Below, piece after piece: positions 33,398 to 45,492 of a stretch of DNA of 64,000 nucleotides (positions are counted from its first letter, which is position 1; each line of letters opens with the position of its first letter). The notes below the pieces were generated by a model that saw only the letters and a program-made list of their open reading frames with translations, was not told the origin of the DNA and ran no database searches. Source of the stretch: Toxonevra muliebris (taxonomy: Eukaryota > Arthropoda > Insecta > Diptera > Pallopteridae). The translations under genes and the position numbers were made by a program. The stretch spans positions 42,311,989 to 42,375,988 of the forward strand of contig OY829326.1 in the NCBI GenBank assembly GCA_963691655.1, written 5' to 3'.

Positions 33398-36096
33398 TTA
33401 AGGTTTGAGTTTGAATACAATTGAGAAATGTAGCTGATATTTCCCTAGCTATATCCGTTATACAACTAAACAAAATTTTATGAGCTAAATCTACCCTAAC
33501 AGAGTTTCGTCCTCTCCCTAATTGCCCCCTACCCATACTTATATGATTTAGGGGAATCACTTAAGTTGATTTCTTCTTTTTAACATACTTGGTTGTTCTT
33601 ATGAAATTAAAGATCCATTTGATTCCTAGGCAAAAAATCAACTTGAGATTTGTTACAAACGCTATACAAATAAACAATGATTTTTTTTTTTATAATTTTT
33701 AACATAATTTATATGGTTTTATGCAGATTTTAACGTTTTAATATTAAAATATTCAGTAGCTACCATTTTATAACAAAAAAAAAAAAAAAAAAAAAACTTG
33801 GCCATGCCAAAAAATATACAATACTCATATAAAATAAATAGATTTTTTCAGTACGGAGGGGTAAAACTCAATGCTGCTATGCTAATTCAATCAACATCAA
33901 TTTATGCAGCCATTTTGGGTTGTTATTTCATTTTACTTCATTTATTATATAGATGCAGATATATTTTTTTATTAACAAATTGTAATTCGTTTATTTATAA
34001 ATACCCCGAAAACAGGGTAAGTCAAAGGGAAGAAGAAGCTACGCAAATATCTCACTGAGATTGTGTTTTTGTTTTTTGACAATAATTTAATCACGTTTTA
34101 TTACTCATTTGCATACTGTGTAGTTACTAATTTCTAAAAATTCGCGTGCAATCGAGTGTAATAATCCAATTTCATTTACACACGCACACATTCATAGATA
34201 GTTAGGTATGAATTTTCAAAATACAAATAATATTGCATATTTTTGTGGATTTCTGGTATTAACGCGTACGTGTGTAGAATTTTAATTCCAGACATAATCG
34301 TACTTCAATATTTTACACTTACTACTGTTTTTATATTGTTGTTTTCGTTTTTATTGACAAAACAAACTCATTCACACACACACACTTATGCTCAAATAAA
34401 GAATGAGAGCGTGAGTATTTGTGAGTGAAAAGTGTTAAAAATGTTTTTCAAAATGGCGCATAACTTTTTTTTTTATGATAACTACCATAGATTACCGTTA
34501 ACACTTAACGCTTCAATTTTTATTGGTGGCTTTCATTGCAAAATACTTAAAGCGATTACACAATTACAACTGCCACAGCCACAAATTACCCTGTTTATTT
34601 GTATACTAAAAGTATGCTATAAAAATTTAATTCTATTATACTACATATGTGCGAATGTCTGTAATGTATGTTCTGTGTACTAAAAATTGTAGCAGACAAT
34701 AAATAACAACAAATAAATTAACTATTTCCCTGTTTTGTTTTTTTTTTTTTTGATTTTTGGTTTTTTGGTCGACATTAATACTACAAGTAAAAGCAGAATG
34801 TGCCCGTGTCCAATACATAAACATTTACAAATCATAAAAAAGCCAAAATAAAGTACCCCTTAAAAATGTTAGTATCCCCACTACACACTCTTTGTCTCCC
34901 CTCTCACATCAATGTAAAAATCATCAAAATTTATTTGTTAAAGTTACGATAAAAATCAATCAACCATAAAATATGTCCGTTTGCTTTTCTCTTGATTATT
35001 ATGCTGTCAGTGTTGCCATTTATCGTTATATGTTTAGTGTATTTTTTATTTGAGTACTCTACATTCGATCATATGTAGAGTTTTGATATGTTTCTGCTCT
35101 ATTTTTATTTTTTAGGGGCAGAATGTAATAAAAAGCCAGGGAAAAATTCATGTCGCTGTCTCATTAAAAAGACTCAATCTGGTCCACTTTAGAATCACTG
35201 GAATGGGGGATACTTCTACCAATCAAGGAAGAAGACCGCACCTAGTACACTAGAGATGCTGCATCTTGATTTGGTCCATTGTGATGCCATTAGAGCTTAA
35301 AAGGTAGGTAGGAATCGTTGGAGCTTATTAAGTGCTTAAGAAGCCGTTTTTCTACCAAATCCTCAATTTGTCAATGAATTGTGTTTTCTTGAGCCAGCCC
35401 GTGAGATTATAGAATTATAAAAGCTTTCCAATCTCGAGTTAAAAGCGGTTTATGGAATGTGTTCAATCTGAAAATGTAGCCAATCAAAACACTAATTGGA
35501 ACTAAATGTAGAAATATTGAGATATTCAAAATTTCTATAGAATAAGTAATACCCTAAAAGGAACTATTTTGAATTTTGTGTCAGACCAATTGATTTATTT
35601 AAATCTAGAAAATATTCTTTTTGGCCAATATTTTTATTCTAACGTTTAGTGCGGAGCAAGTACCGAACAGATAAAGATATATAAATTTTCGTCTTCTACC
35701 TTATTTGTATAGCTCTTGCTAGCTATTGGAGCTATTGGCGAGCAGATCCATACTTTTCGTATGAATATCATGAGAGAGTGATCTCGAAGATCTTCTACCA
35801 TTGAACATCAGATTCCTGAAGTGCTTTACATCAAAATTTAGTTTCATATTGAAAATGTTTACCCCACCAGAGCCTACAGTTCAATGCCGATTGAAAAATG
35901 TTAGAGTGCAAAGGTTTTTCAAGAAGTAACGTACTGAACTTATAAATTTAAATTGTTCAATTTAAATTTATACATTCATGTTGAAATTCTGCTTTGACCG
36001 GTTATCGCGCTTTTACCATTTTTTTTACAAGATTTTAATAGCATTCCACTGATAATTCAATACAATTCCAGTAGACCACAACGATACTGTGTCGAT
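33398..36096. other. Non-coding region, no gene seen
   Basis: AT-rich with a poly-A run at 33775-33796 and CA repeats at 34374-34384. The open frames at 33798-34058 and 34432-34683 are short and featureless. No repeat family was recognised in 35100-36090, although its less AT-rich pieces look like old transposon DNA. Confidence 0.35.
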
Positions 36097-36613
36097 ACAT
36101 ATCAAAACCGCTTAAGTCCACCTCCTAAAATTGTTTAGATTTTTGACTTAGTAGTTATTTCTCCAATATGTATTCTAATACTTTTAAAAAAGCTAAGCCA
36201 ACAAAAGTATACTGGATAAAGTCGAAAAAAAGGATATAAATATCATGCAAATCATATTTGTTTAAGTCCCTCTAATTCAATCACTTCTCATTACTTAATT
36301 GATATTTCTGCTGAACTTTGATAGTTTACAGTATTTATAAAAATTTTGTTTTGTGAAATTTTATCAAAGCAACTTAAGTCCAGATGCTTTTTCTTTATTA
36401 TATCAAAACTGCCTAAGTCCAAAATAAAAATTGCTTTATTTTAATTTTAGCTTTGCGTTCCATCGTTTTATTGTTTTGCATATTGTTTCCAAAATTTATT
36501 TTCTAAATATTTTTTTTAGTTTCGCAGCAGCTACAGCTAATGGGCTGCAAGATAAGTAAGAATTTTAATTCCCCGAAAACGCTTTATGGTGGACTTAGGC
36601 GATTTTGATATGT
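36097..36613. repeat. 517-bp element with 26-bp inverted ends (CTAAGTCCACC family)
   Basis: 36097-36122 and 36588-36613 are inverted copies of ACATATCAAAAyCGCyTAAG followed by TCCACC, with two mismatches. A third, direct copy, 'atatcaaaactgcctaagtc', lies inside at 36399-36418. No coding sequence, and no clear target duplication (no flanking TA pair). It is a MITE-like element of unknown superfamily. Confidence 0.65.
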
Positions 36614-37029
36614 CTTGACTCAATTTAATGTTATGAGTTTTATGCATGCACATTTTTGTTAGTATATTCGCAAGATGAGATGTATAAGTAATGACGACGT
36701 TTGATAATGAAACACATTTTTATAAATAATTTTCTAACATTTTTTTTAAATTCATTAACATTATTACATTATGGTTTGTGGGGGGTGATACAATTAGAGC
36801 TATATATAAATATAAAAATACAATTAGAACTAAATAGAATATAGGCTGAAAAAATATAGAAGCTATAGCATATAATACTCAATATTATTATAAATTATAC
36901 TAGCCACTTTCACTCTCAGAAATTTCAAAAGTGTTTTCCTCGAAACCGCATTTTCAAAACTAACAGGAATTCTTATTAATATATAAATACTTTTTAACCG
37001 ATCTCAATGAAATTGCCTATAACTTAATA

Positions 37030-38282
37030 AGGAGTGAGATCGAAAAAATCTTAACATATATAAAATTCAATAATTTTTAATCGGTTGATCTTAGAGTTTT
37101 GATTTTTTGTATTTAATTGATAATATTTTATAAATTACAGAAAAATATAACTTTTATACAATAGTTCTAACCACTATTTATGAACTCGTGGATCTTTTTT
37201 GGTAAGCCTTCCATTAGAGATTTGATAGTTGTTTCAGACACCTTTTTGGAACAGTTTGCCCACCACCTTTTAAAATCTTCTATATTTTGGGACACCTTTT
37301 TTGTGCTCTTTAAGTTTCTTTTCACAAGAGCCCAATATCTCTCCACTGGTCTTAGCTCCGGACAATTTGGAGGATTGGCCTCTCTTGGTACAAAAACTAT
37401 GTTATTACTTTGGTACCACCCCAGAGCTTTCTTGCCGTAGTGACATGATGCCAAATCGGGCCAAAAATATGTGGACACATTGTGCTCTCTTATGAAAGGA
37501 AGAAGTTTTTTTTTTTCAAACATTCTTTGATGTATATTTCGGTATTTATAGAGCCCACTATAACAAATGACTTGCTTCTTTTGCCGCAACTGCATATAGC
37601 CTGCTATACCAGGAATTTTTTAGGAAATTTCTTCGACATTTCCTCGAGCATCAGCAACATAGAAATTTTGACCCGGAAGCTGCGTAACATGATATACAAC
37701 ATGAATATTTTTGTATGAAATTCGATTTTAATTTCCGAGCCCTACTTTTGGCGTCTAAATTTTTTGCAGCATTCCTGTCTGGAACTTTTTGGACTTTGTA
37801 TGATTTCAAACCTGCATTGGCTTTAACTTTTCGGACCAAATAGTCAGAGCACTGGGCTAACCGGGCAGCTTTTCTACCAGATGTGTTTGGAGATCTTTTG
37901 GAGAATATGCTTTCTATTTTCTTGGCTTTCCCAATATCATGTGGTCCTTGTTTTCTTCCCGAATCAGGTTTCCTATCGATTTTCAAATTCTCCTTAAACT
38001 GTTTAATAACATTGGAAACAGTTTGACGGCAGACCTTCAATTTTTTGCCCAATTTTTTGTAGAACCAATTTGGATTTTTTTGAAAATTTTTAATAATTTT
38101 AAGACGTAATTATTTTTCTTCACTCATTTTTATCAAACTCACAATAAATCAACATGTTTGTCATTAAAAATAAGAACTGACATATTTTTCAAAGATAACT
38201 AGATCAAAGAAATTTTTAAATTTTACACCCAAAAATAATTATTAGGTAAAACGTGTGTTAAGATTTTTTCAATCTCACTTCT
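37030..38282 (-). mobile_element. Tc1/mariner element, DD37E type, complete ends
   Basis: Terminal repeats of about 27 bp at 37030-37056 and 38256-38282 differ at two positions (AGrAGTGAGATyGAAAAAAT, then CTTAACA). They are flanked by TA at 37028-37029 and 38283-38284, the expected duplication. The 1253-bp size is normal for an autonomous element, and a transposase pseudogene fills it on the minus strand. Confidence 0.9.
37167..38131 (-). pseudogene. DD37E Tc1/mariner transposase, disabled
   Basis: The transposase runs leftward from an ATG at about 38131 to TAG near 37167. The helix-turn-helix half is recognisable ('KKLKVCRQTVSNVIKQF', 'GRKAARLAQCSDYLVRKV'), then 'LPGQNFYVADARGNVEE', then the catalytic half with 'FWPDLASCHYGKKALGWY' and 'NCPELRPVERYWALVK'. 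There are exactly 37 residues between the Asp of PDLA and the Glu of PVER, which defines the DD37E group. It is dead: codon 6 is TAA, a stop interrupts the middle, and the segment with the first catalytic Asp is lost at a frameshift near 37720. Terminal repeats remain intact, so it could only be moved by an enzyme from elsewhere. Confidence 0.88.
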
Positions 38283-38762
38283 TATCATCATTACCTTGTA
38301 TGTATGTAAACCTAATTATTTTAGAAAATCACCTGAAAAAATATTTTTTTATTGCAAAAATATTCCAAAAAAAAAATGAAAACCTATTTTTTTTTTAACT
38401 CTGAATGAGTTTTTTCCAGTTTTTTTTTTATACAGAAGTTTTTATGTATAAAACATTAAATATTTCAAAATAGATATTTTCAGATCAAAACAGAAGGAGG
38501 TACATTTCTCGGAAACCCGCAGCTCCCGTGTGGACCCACTGAAAAGACTCCGTGATAGCCACGACTATTTTAATTATTTGTAAAAAAAAACCTTTGTTTA
38601 ATTAAAAACATGTTTACCTTTACTTTAATAACTTAAACAGGCAAAAAGGTGAACATAATTAGTTATTGTTGTTTTTAGTTATTACGATTTACTTTCAAAT
38701 ATAAGAATAAGATAATTTTGCTCATTAAATCACTTTCCTTTTCAATGGAAATGTGCTGAAAT

Positions 38763-39790
38763 AATAATGATACCTAAACCAAATAAATCTGAAAACTCAG
38801 TGTCCTCATATAAACCTATAAGTTTGCTGGCAATATCCTCGGAAATATTCGAAAGAATACTCTTGAGTAGATTGCTAATATAACTAGAAAATAAGAATAT
38901 AGTTCCGGAACACCAATCGTCATAAGCACGGTACTCCTGAGCAATATCATCGTATAGTGAATATAGTCCCTGACTTTCTGGAACGCAAAAAATATTGCTC
39001 TGCCATATTTTTGGACATTCAAGAAGCGTTCAACAGAGTTTGACATCAAGGGCTGTTGTACAAATTAAAAAATTTACTCCATTTTATTTGGTCTTAAAGT
39101 CTTATCAACATAAAAGATCATTCTACATATGTCAAAGTAAATGATGAAACATCAGCCGGAATACCACAGGGAAATGTTCTGGGTCCTGCTCTTCATTAAA
39201 TTTTTACTTGCGACTTACCTGAAACTGATGGTGTTATTATTGCTACTTATCGAGAAGATACTGCCAGTTTAGTCGCAAATAGAGATTCATACAGAAGCTG
39301 CAATTCTAGTTCAGAAACAGCTCGACGACATTCAACAATGGTTACTTCGTTGGAAAATAAAGGTGACTACAGATAAGTCAGCAAATATCACGTTTTCATT
39401 AAGAAGAGGGGAATGTCCTCCATTAAATCTGAATGGAATTACTATCCCCAAACGTAACAGTGTTAAATATTTAGGATTGATGGATTGATAAAAGATTAAA
39501 TTGGAAAAAGTATATAAAAGCAAAGAGGCTACACCTTAACATAATCCTTGAGAACAAACTACTACTTTATAAAACGATATTGAAACCAGTTTGGACATAC
39601 GGAGTTAAATTGTGGGGAACCACTAGTGAATCAAACTTAGAAATACTACAACGCTATCAATCCAAAACACTGAGATTCTTAGCAAAAGCACCCTGGTTTG
39701 TATCTAACAACGTATTGCACAAAGTCTTAAATATTCTAAAGGTAAAAGCTTTTGTATTCACTGGCTTTGCTTTTTATTATCACATTTGCT
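38763..39790 (+). pseudogene. Jockey-type non-LTR reverse transcriptase remnant
   Basis: Successive broken frames show 'MIPKPNKSENSVSSYKPISL', 'EIFERILLSRLL', 'VFLDIQEAFNRVWHQGLL', 'AGIPQGNVLGPALH', 'IIATYREDTASLVA' and, at 39580 onwards, 'MKPVWTYGVKLWG'. The order is that of a jockey-clade reverse transcriptase. The active-site YADD is altered to YRED, and several stops and frameshifts are present. The 5' part of ORF2 and ORF1 are missing. No RNase H follows, as expected for jockey. Confidence 0.85.
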
Positions 39791-40302
39791 AGTACATTAA
39801 GAGTGGTATAGCTCAATATCGCTTTGGGAGGATATTTTTTATATTTTCCCCCAGCTTTTATTTGCATATGTTTTAAAGTTTTAATATTTGATTTTTCTTT
39901 ATTTTATAAATAGATATATTAGCTACATTAAATCGAACCATTAAAGCTCTCTTGTTTCTGGTACTAATGTAATACGAGGCTTATGAAATACCCTTTTAAA
40001 TAATTATCAATTTTGGAAAAGAAGAGCTCTTGTTAGGTACCCTCGGCCAAGCATAAATCATTTTCAGGTCATAGCTGACAGCATTTTCTTTGTCTCTTTA
40101 CCATAGCTTTAATGCTGTCAGATGTAGACTCAAAAACATTTGGGAGCAGTCCCAAACAAATTCAAAATTTTTACAAATTTTTTATAATTTTTGTATTCCA
40201 TGATAGAGATTTTTGTGTGATGAAAATTTGTTTTCCCATGATAAGCACATTTTCCTCTAGCTTGAAACGTGTAAGAATTAAAACAATACAAATTTTATAT
40301 GG
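39791..40302. other. Non-coding region after the jockey remnant
   Basis: Possible 3' end of the retroelement, then unassigned AT-rich DNA. Nothing further recognised. Confidence 0.35.
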
Positions 40303-40475
40303 ATGAATGCTTGACTGGAGTTCCAACTGCTTCAGGTTCGATTCCCAGATAGCGTTAAATTCTTAAAAAATGTCCAAATGGATTGTTTTAATAAAATAGT
40401 TCGTTTCGGTGATTTAGTTCTTAAATGTTTGAATCGAGTACCAGTTCAACGGGTTCGATTCTCAGGTAGACAATT
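40303..40475 (+). repeat. Two tandem tRNA-like units (dimeric SINE-like)
   Basis: Two polymerase III B-box matches, GGTTCGATTCC at 40335-40345 and GGTTCGATTCT at 40452-40462, lie 117 bp apart in related surroundings ('cccagatagcgttaaattct' and 'tcaggtagacaattaattct'). The A boxes are weak. This looks like a dimer of a tRNA-derived SINE and not a functional tRNA, since no cloverleaf can be completed. Confidence 0.45.
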
Positions 40476-40744
40476 AATTCTCGACCCATTATAAACCAAT
40501 CTAAAACCGAAAAGTGAATAAATGTTTCCTATTGTTAATATTTTCCACGATCCTTTACCTTGGAAATAGATCATAGAAATTGTGAAATAATTTGCTACAA
40601 GAACAGGTTTTCCCCTATTAGACATCGAAATAAGGTTTATGAATAATCAAAAAAAAAAAAAAAAAATGCTTACGTAGGTAACGCTCCAGCCCGCGATTCG
40701 GTTCATATGGAGAAGTTTTATTTTTATTTCCCCCCCCCCCCCCT

Positions 40745-40960
40745 ACTACTACTACTATTATGGCACAACAGCCCATTGAGGGCCAAGGCGGAGCTTTTCG
40801 CATCCATTCATGTTGTGTGAGTTATATTTATATACGAATGGAAGGGACCTACAGTTTTATGCCGAATCCGAACGGCTAAGTGAAAAGCTTTTTTTTACTC
40901 TTGGAGGTTTGCCATTGCCAGCCAAGAGGTGGTGCCATGTAGAACAATTTTTATTTTCTA
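40745..40960 (+). repeat. Interspersed repeat, tephritid-like
   Basis: Contains 'tatggcacaacagcccat', the reverse complement of 'aactgtaggtccc' at about 40847, and 'tcttggaggtttgccattgc' at about 40898. Related pieces occur at 53685-53765, 55396-55455 and, inverted, 53250-53275. I recognise the wording as a repeat widespread in tephritid fruit-fly genomes, probably the 3' part of a retroelement. A C-run (40731-40742) and a CTA run precede it. Confidence 0.55.
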
Positions 40961-41012
40961 TTTTTGATTTTTGAGCTAGGCTACAGCGACCACTTCCCCC
41001 CCTCCCCCTCCC

Positions 41013-41041
41013 CCCAAAAATGTTTCCTGTATCCGCCACTG
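41013..41041. repeat. Single hAT-type end (reverse of CAGTGGCGGATACAGG)
   Basis: The plus strand ends an element with 'cctgtatccgccactg' at 41026-41041, preceded by C-rich sequence. CAGTGGCGGAT-type ends are common in insect hAT elements. No matching left end or 8-bp duplication was found, so this is a remnant or a misreading. Confidence 0.35.
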
Positions 41042-44000
41042 CTTATTAAGTAAATTATATGTAAAAATAATAAAATCGACCATTTTGAGGCAGCCATTTT
41101 TTTTTTTTTTTGAAAATCTGCTATCAAATTCTATCAGCGAATTCAAGAACCTTCCTAAAGTTATTTTGACGTAGATAAACTTATTTTTAACAAAATTCGT
41201 TCGCCTTTTTGAAACTGCCATTTTGATTTTTGGAAACCTCATTCCGAATCCGTACAGACCCAAGTACAGAATTTGCAGTATTTTTATAGAGGTCTTTATG
41301 TTTTGACCAGCTTTTCTGAGTTTCGTCCAGTGTCACAGCGTTTTCAAAGTTTAAAAGCTCTTTTGGATTCAAAATTATACAATAAATCTTTCTAAATCGG
41401 TTTTTTTTAATAAAAAAAAATCTGTGGAAACTAGAATGTCGAATAAAGAAAGAATTAAGCTCTTGAAATGTGTGTACCAATGAATTTTCCACTATGACAT
41501 TTGCTGAAGTGCCAAATTAAAGAATTTCTGTTCTTTTTAATTACACATTGGAGGATAGTTAATGATTTTCCTAGTATACTCAATTTGGGTATGTTGAATT
41601 GTTTACATAGTACAAATTGACTGACTGCATTTGGTCAATGTTTGTGTTGACACTTTTGCTCAGCAAATACATACAGTCCAACAATCTCATTCACAAGCAA
41701 GGAATAAGTAATTAACAAATAGAAATGATGTTAGATTAAGGAATTTCTATGTTTTCCACATACATATGTGTGTGTGTGTGTGTGAAGTTTATTATAAATT
41801 TTGTATATTTGTTATTTATTCATATTCCATACACAAGCAAAATGTTTAAGTCATGCAAAAATCATATTCAAATTTATGCTTTCATAACGCACACGCTTCG
41901 TTTAACACGTTTACGCAAGTATCACAAAATATCATGCTCGAATAAATGCTGCCGATACTGTCACTTGAATAAAGACGAGTGTGTATACAATACATGTATC
42001 AAATTGGAACCATCACTATCTAGGATACAAGCAAAGGAACGTATATTTGTATACAAATGCCAAACTAAAACTCCCCAAACGAATTTGTTCTTTGTTCCTT
42101 CCTTTTTGCTTTTTTTGTTTAAGGAAAATTGTGCACAAATTGACTACAATAACTCACGCACACATAAATACACAGACACACACACACGCATACATACAGA
42201 TCCTCTTACATATGTATGAAGTATGCATAGAAGCTAACAAACCATACTACCAATTTCAATTTCAACAAAGCAGCAGCAGTAGCTAAAGTGCAAACCAAGA
42301 TCCATTATTATGCAGAAATGTTTGCGAAAACTTCCAACTTGACTTTTCACACTTCCCCCACATTCTACTTTCCGGTTCCCTACTTCCGGCTATGGCGTTT
42401 GAGTACGTGCCAACTCAAATCTATTTGGAAAATTTGCGTGCATATAAATTGCATTGCTTAGCCGCATTTACTCACTATGTACATACATAGATGTGTATCT
42501 TTGCATGCAGACGAGTATGAGTGTATAACCCGAAGACTTTTAATCATCATCAGATATATATCAACTTTGAATATTTGACTTGGAGACGATATACAAACTC
42601 ACCAGCACTAGCGGTTCATAATTTAACGCCAATTGATGGTAGTGGAAAATGGTAGTAGTAATGGAAGTGTGAAGTGTATTGAGTAAGTAAATAATCATCA
42701 TCATCAGGGTATATTGTGTAGATATTATGCGCCGAGCTACTTTGGTCTGTATGATGAATACTTAAATAGCCAAATAGAATTTGCGAGTATCAATTGAATT
42801 TAAGCAAACAATAAATTGCACCTTCAGGGTATGTGTGTATGTGTGTTTGAGTATGAGCCTATATCACCATATTGGTTTGTTTGCCTACTTTAACTTTATA
42901 TCATTAAATCACCTAAATCTACTTGAACTATTTGTAATATTTATAATATTTGTGCTTCAAATAAAATTTTATTTTAGTATTAACAAGTTATGAAATTCTG
43001 TTGTATCGTATCAGGATCAGATCAACCTGTGGGAGGGGGGTTTCATTCGAAGAAAATATTCATAAATAATTTTTATCAAACTGATTTTTAAATACAATAA
43101 ATTAAATCAATGATACATTTTATGGACCCTATAAAATTAAAATTTTAGGAAAAATTTTCCGATTTTTTTTAATCTTAACCTCAAAAAAATGGCCAAAAGT
43201 GACAAAAAATTCCCAGAATAATCAAATTACATTTTTTCAAATAAATATTATTCAATGTGGATTCTAGTGCATTTTTTTTTTATCGTGAGGGACATAATTT
43301 CATTAACTCATTGACTTCCCACTTCTGATGATGTATCCAACCTCAAAAAAATTACCAAAAATAGTAGAGGCTCATTTTTTTCAAATGATCATCATTGGGA
43401 ATTTGACTCATTATCAATGATAAGGAAACCGGATGAGGTTGGCTTATATTCCCAAAACTCGTGAAGTCACAGCATTGAAAGAGATCTTTCTAGTCGTGGT
43501 GCTCTGAGCAATAATGCGTTATGAAATTAATTTTAAGATGGGTTTTGCTAATAAGATGGAGTTTTTGCGAAAGAATTTTTCACGCTGAACACGAATCTGA
43601 GGTCAAAAACTTCCCATCGCGTCATGTTTTAGGAAAAAATGGGGTTCAATCAATTCTAATTTTACAAGGATCCGATGATTTTTTCTATTTTTATTAATTT
43701 TTAAACTTTTCAAACTGATTCAGGACGAACCCTTAAATCAAAAACAGTTACTGACCCAGAAAAGCTATGAATGCAGGACGCTCAGTATCACCTTCTCTTT
43801 TTGAATCCGTAGTCAAACCTCATGTCGAAGAAAACAAATCGGATTTGATCGCTTAGTGTAAATAAGACTTCAAATTAATTTTTTATTTTTGACTTTTTAG
43901 ATAAAAAACCGATGGAAGTAAAAAATATCGTTAAATAGATTTTATTTTGATTTTTTCCATCCATTGGCAATTAATCTAAAAAATTGGAATAAAGTTTCCA

Positions 44001-44454
44001 CATTTTGGAGGGGGGGGTGGGGGGTTAGAACCCCTAAACCCCCCTTAAATACGGCCTTGACAGCAGTTACATATTTTTGAGTTTATAAGTATTTCGTTTA
44101 TGCCGAATTGAATATTGAAAGAACTAATATCGACGTTTATAACTTAAAAACTAATATTTATTTAGATACATTTATTTAATTGACAAACATAAAGCTCGGG
44201 TCTGGTTCATAATAGGCTGTTGTTTTGTTAATGTAAGCAGAAGGAATTTTTTTTTAGTTTTATTCGATATCACTTTTTAATCAGGGTCCTAAATTTTCAC
44301 TCAAGTTTTAGCTTCAAACTCATAGCGGTTGCTGCAGAGTCGGATTTTCAATACAAGCAATTGCCTTTTTTTTGTTTTTTTGTTGGAACAGACAAAAGAA
44401 GTATTCAAGAATACAGCACTCGGACAAGTTTTACGTCCATTGTACTATATCCTG
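41042..44454. other. Non-coding region with repeat-derived G/C-runs
   Basis: 41600-42700 has CA/GT microsatellites (41767-41783 and 42168-42187) and TTG/CAT-rich texture, like introns. 43020-44060 starts near a G-run and ends with 'ccccttaaatacggccttg', which resembles transposon ends, but no paired terminus was found. No gene recognised; the open frames at 41187-41492 and 41749-42219 lack family features. Confidence 0.35.
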
Positions 44455-44640
44455 TGTTCCTTTTTGCTATTCTTTAAATCTACCAAGATTTATTAATAAA
44501 TCTTAGCAGATCCTGCGGTGTTAAAGAGCTCAGGTGTACGTCTTCCAACACTCCAGTACCAAATATGCTTGCTCTGATCTGGCAGAAAGCGGGGCAGACA
44601 CTAAGAAAGTGGTCTAAGCAGTTGTTTAGGGGTGCCAAAA
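44455..44640 (-). pseudogene. LINE fragment: C-terminal end of ORF2
   Basis: The minus strand reads 'CLDHFLSVCPAFCQIRASIF' then 'GTGVLEDVHLSSLTPQDLLR' followed by 'FINKSW' and a stop. This pattern (HFL..CPAF.., then a final 'LL.FI..S') is the usual end of I/LOA-group retrotransposon ORF2 proteins. Only about 60 residues and a short 3' UTR remain. It differs from the fragment at 32829. Confidence 0.7.
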
Positions 44641-45184
44641 GATGCAAATTTTTCAATACTTAATGTTACTTAAAAAAAAATAATTTTTTGGCGCAGTTAT
44701 AATTTTTGTTAATATTGATCACCCTAAAACAATTTTTTTTCCCCCCATCGTCAACCTATTTATTTTTTTTACAGTAAAAATACAATTCGCTTACTAGGTC
44801 TCGGGTTCTAGCAAAAAAAAAAAACAATAATTTATAGTTTTTAGCGCTGAGCTCTGACAGCAGCAAACTGAGGTGTCTTTTGTGATCATCTGGAAACAGC
44901 AGTATGACCGGGAATTTAACTTTAATGAACAAAACATTTGCCACATATTCAAATTCATACTGAATCAGAACGCCTAAACACCAAACAATCGGGCATTTAA
45001 TTAATAATAACGCAAAAAATACGTTTGTAAAGAAACCCCATCTGCACTGTAAGTAAACAGATCTATTCGAAATTTCATAAAAGTTAGGAAGTTTCTTAGA
45101 GAAAAGTAACTTCGCCGTTTTAGAACAAATGTGACATTCGCTTCTACACTCCTCAAAAATATGTTTGCAATTATAACTTTGGGA

Positions 45185-45484
45185 CAGTGTGGCCAACTTT
45201 TGTTTTGCAAAATCCGCTAAAAATGAAGAATAAAACGCGTATTTTCTTAAAAAAAAAAGCGTTAAATTTGTTTCCTTATAAAAGTGCGAGAAAACTCAAT
45301 ACATTTAAACTTTTTCACTAAAACAGGCACACATCTCATACTTCTAGTCAAAGAAAATTTCTTCGATTTTTCGAAGATATTTTAAATTGAAAAATAAACG
45401 CTGAGGCCTAAATCACTTTTTTCCCCGTTTTAATTTTCAAAAAGCACTAAAATCAGCGGGAAAAGCGCTGAGTTGGCCACACTG
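45185..45484. mobile_element. hAT MITE, 300 bp (CAGTGTGGCCAACT ends)
   Basis: Terminal repeats CAGTGTGGCCAACT at 45185-45198 and 45471-45484 are perfect inverted copies, flanked by the exact 8-bp duplication CTTTGGGA (45177-45184 and 45485-45492). The left end continues like the right end of the element at 49358-50451, and its right end like that element's left end, so the two are the same family in opposite orientation. No coding. Confidence 0.93.
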
Positions 45485-45492
45485 CTTTGGGA

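Noticed and set aside
41749..42219. 156-residue open frame ending in Thr/His repeats
   Set aside because: The end is a translated CA microsatellite and the start a GT microsatellite; no family match.
43020..44060. Complete transposon between G-rich and C-rich ends
   Set aside because: The two ends look transposon-like, but they are not inverted copies and no target duplication was found.
44756..45196. 146-residue minus-strand open frame next to the hAT MITE
   Set aside because: It runs partly into the MITE terminal repeat (MATLSQ arises there) and shows no domain.
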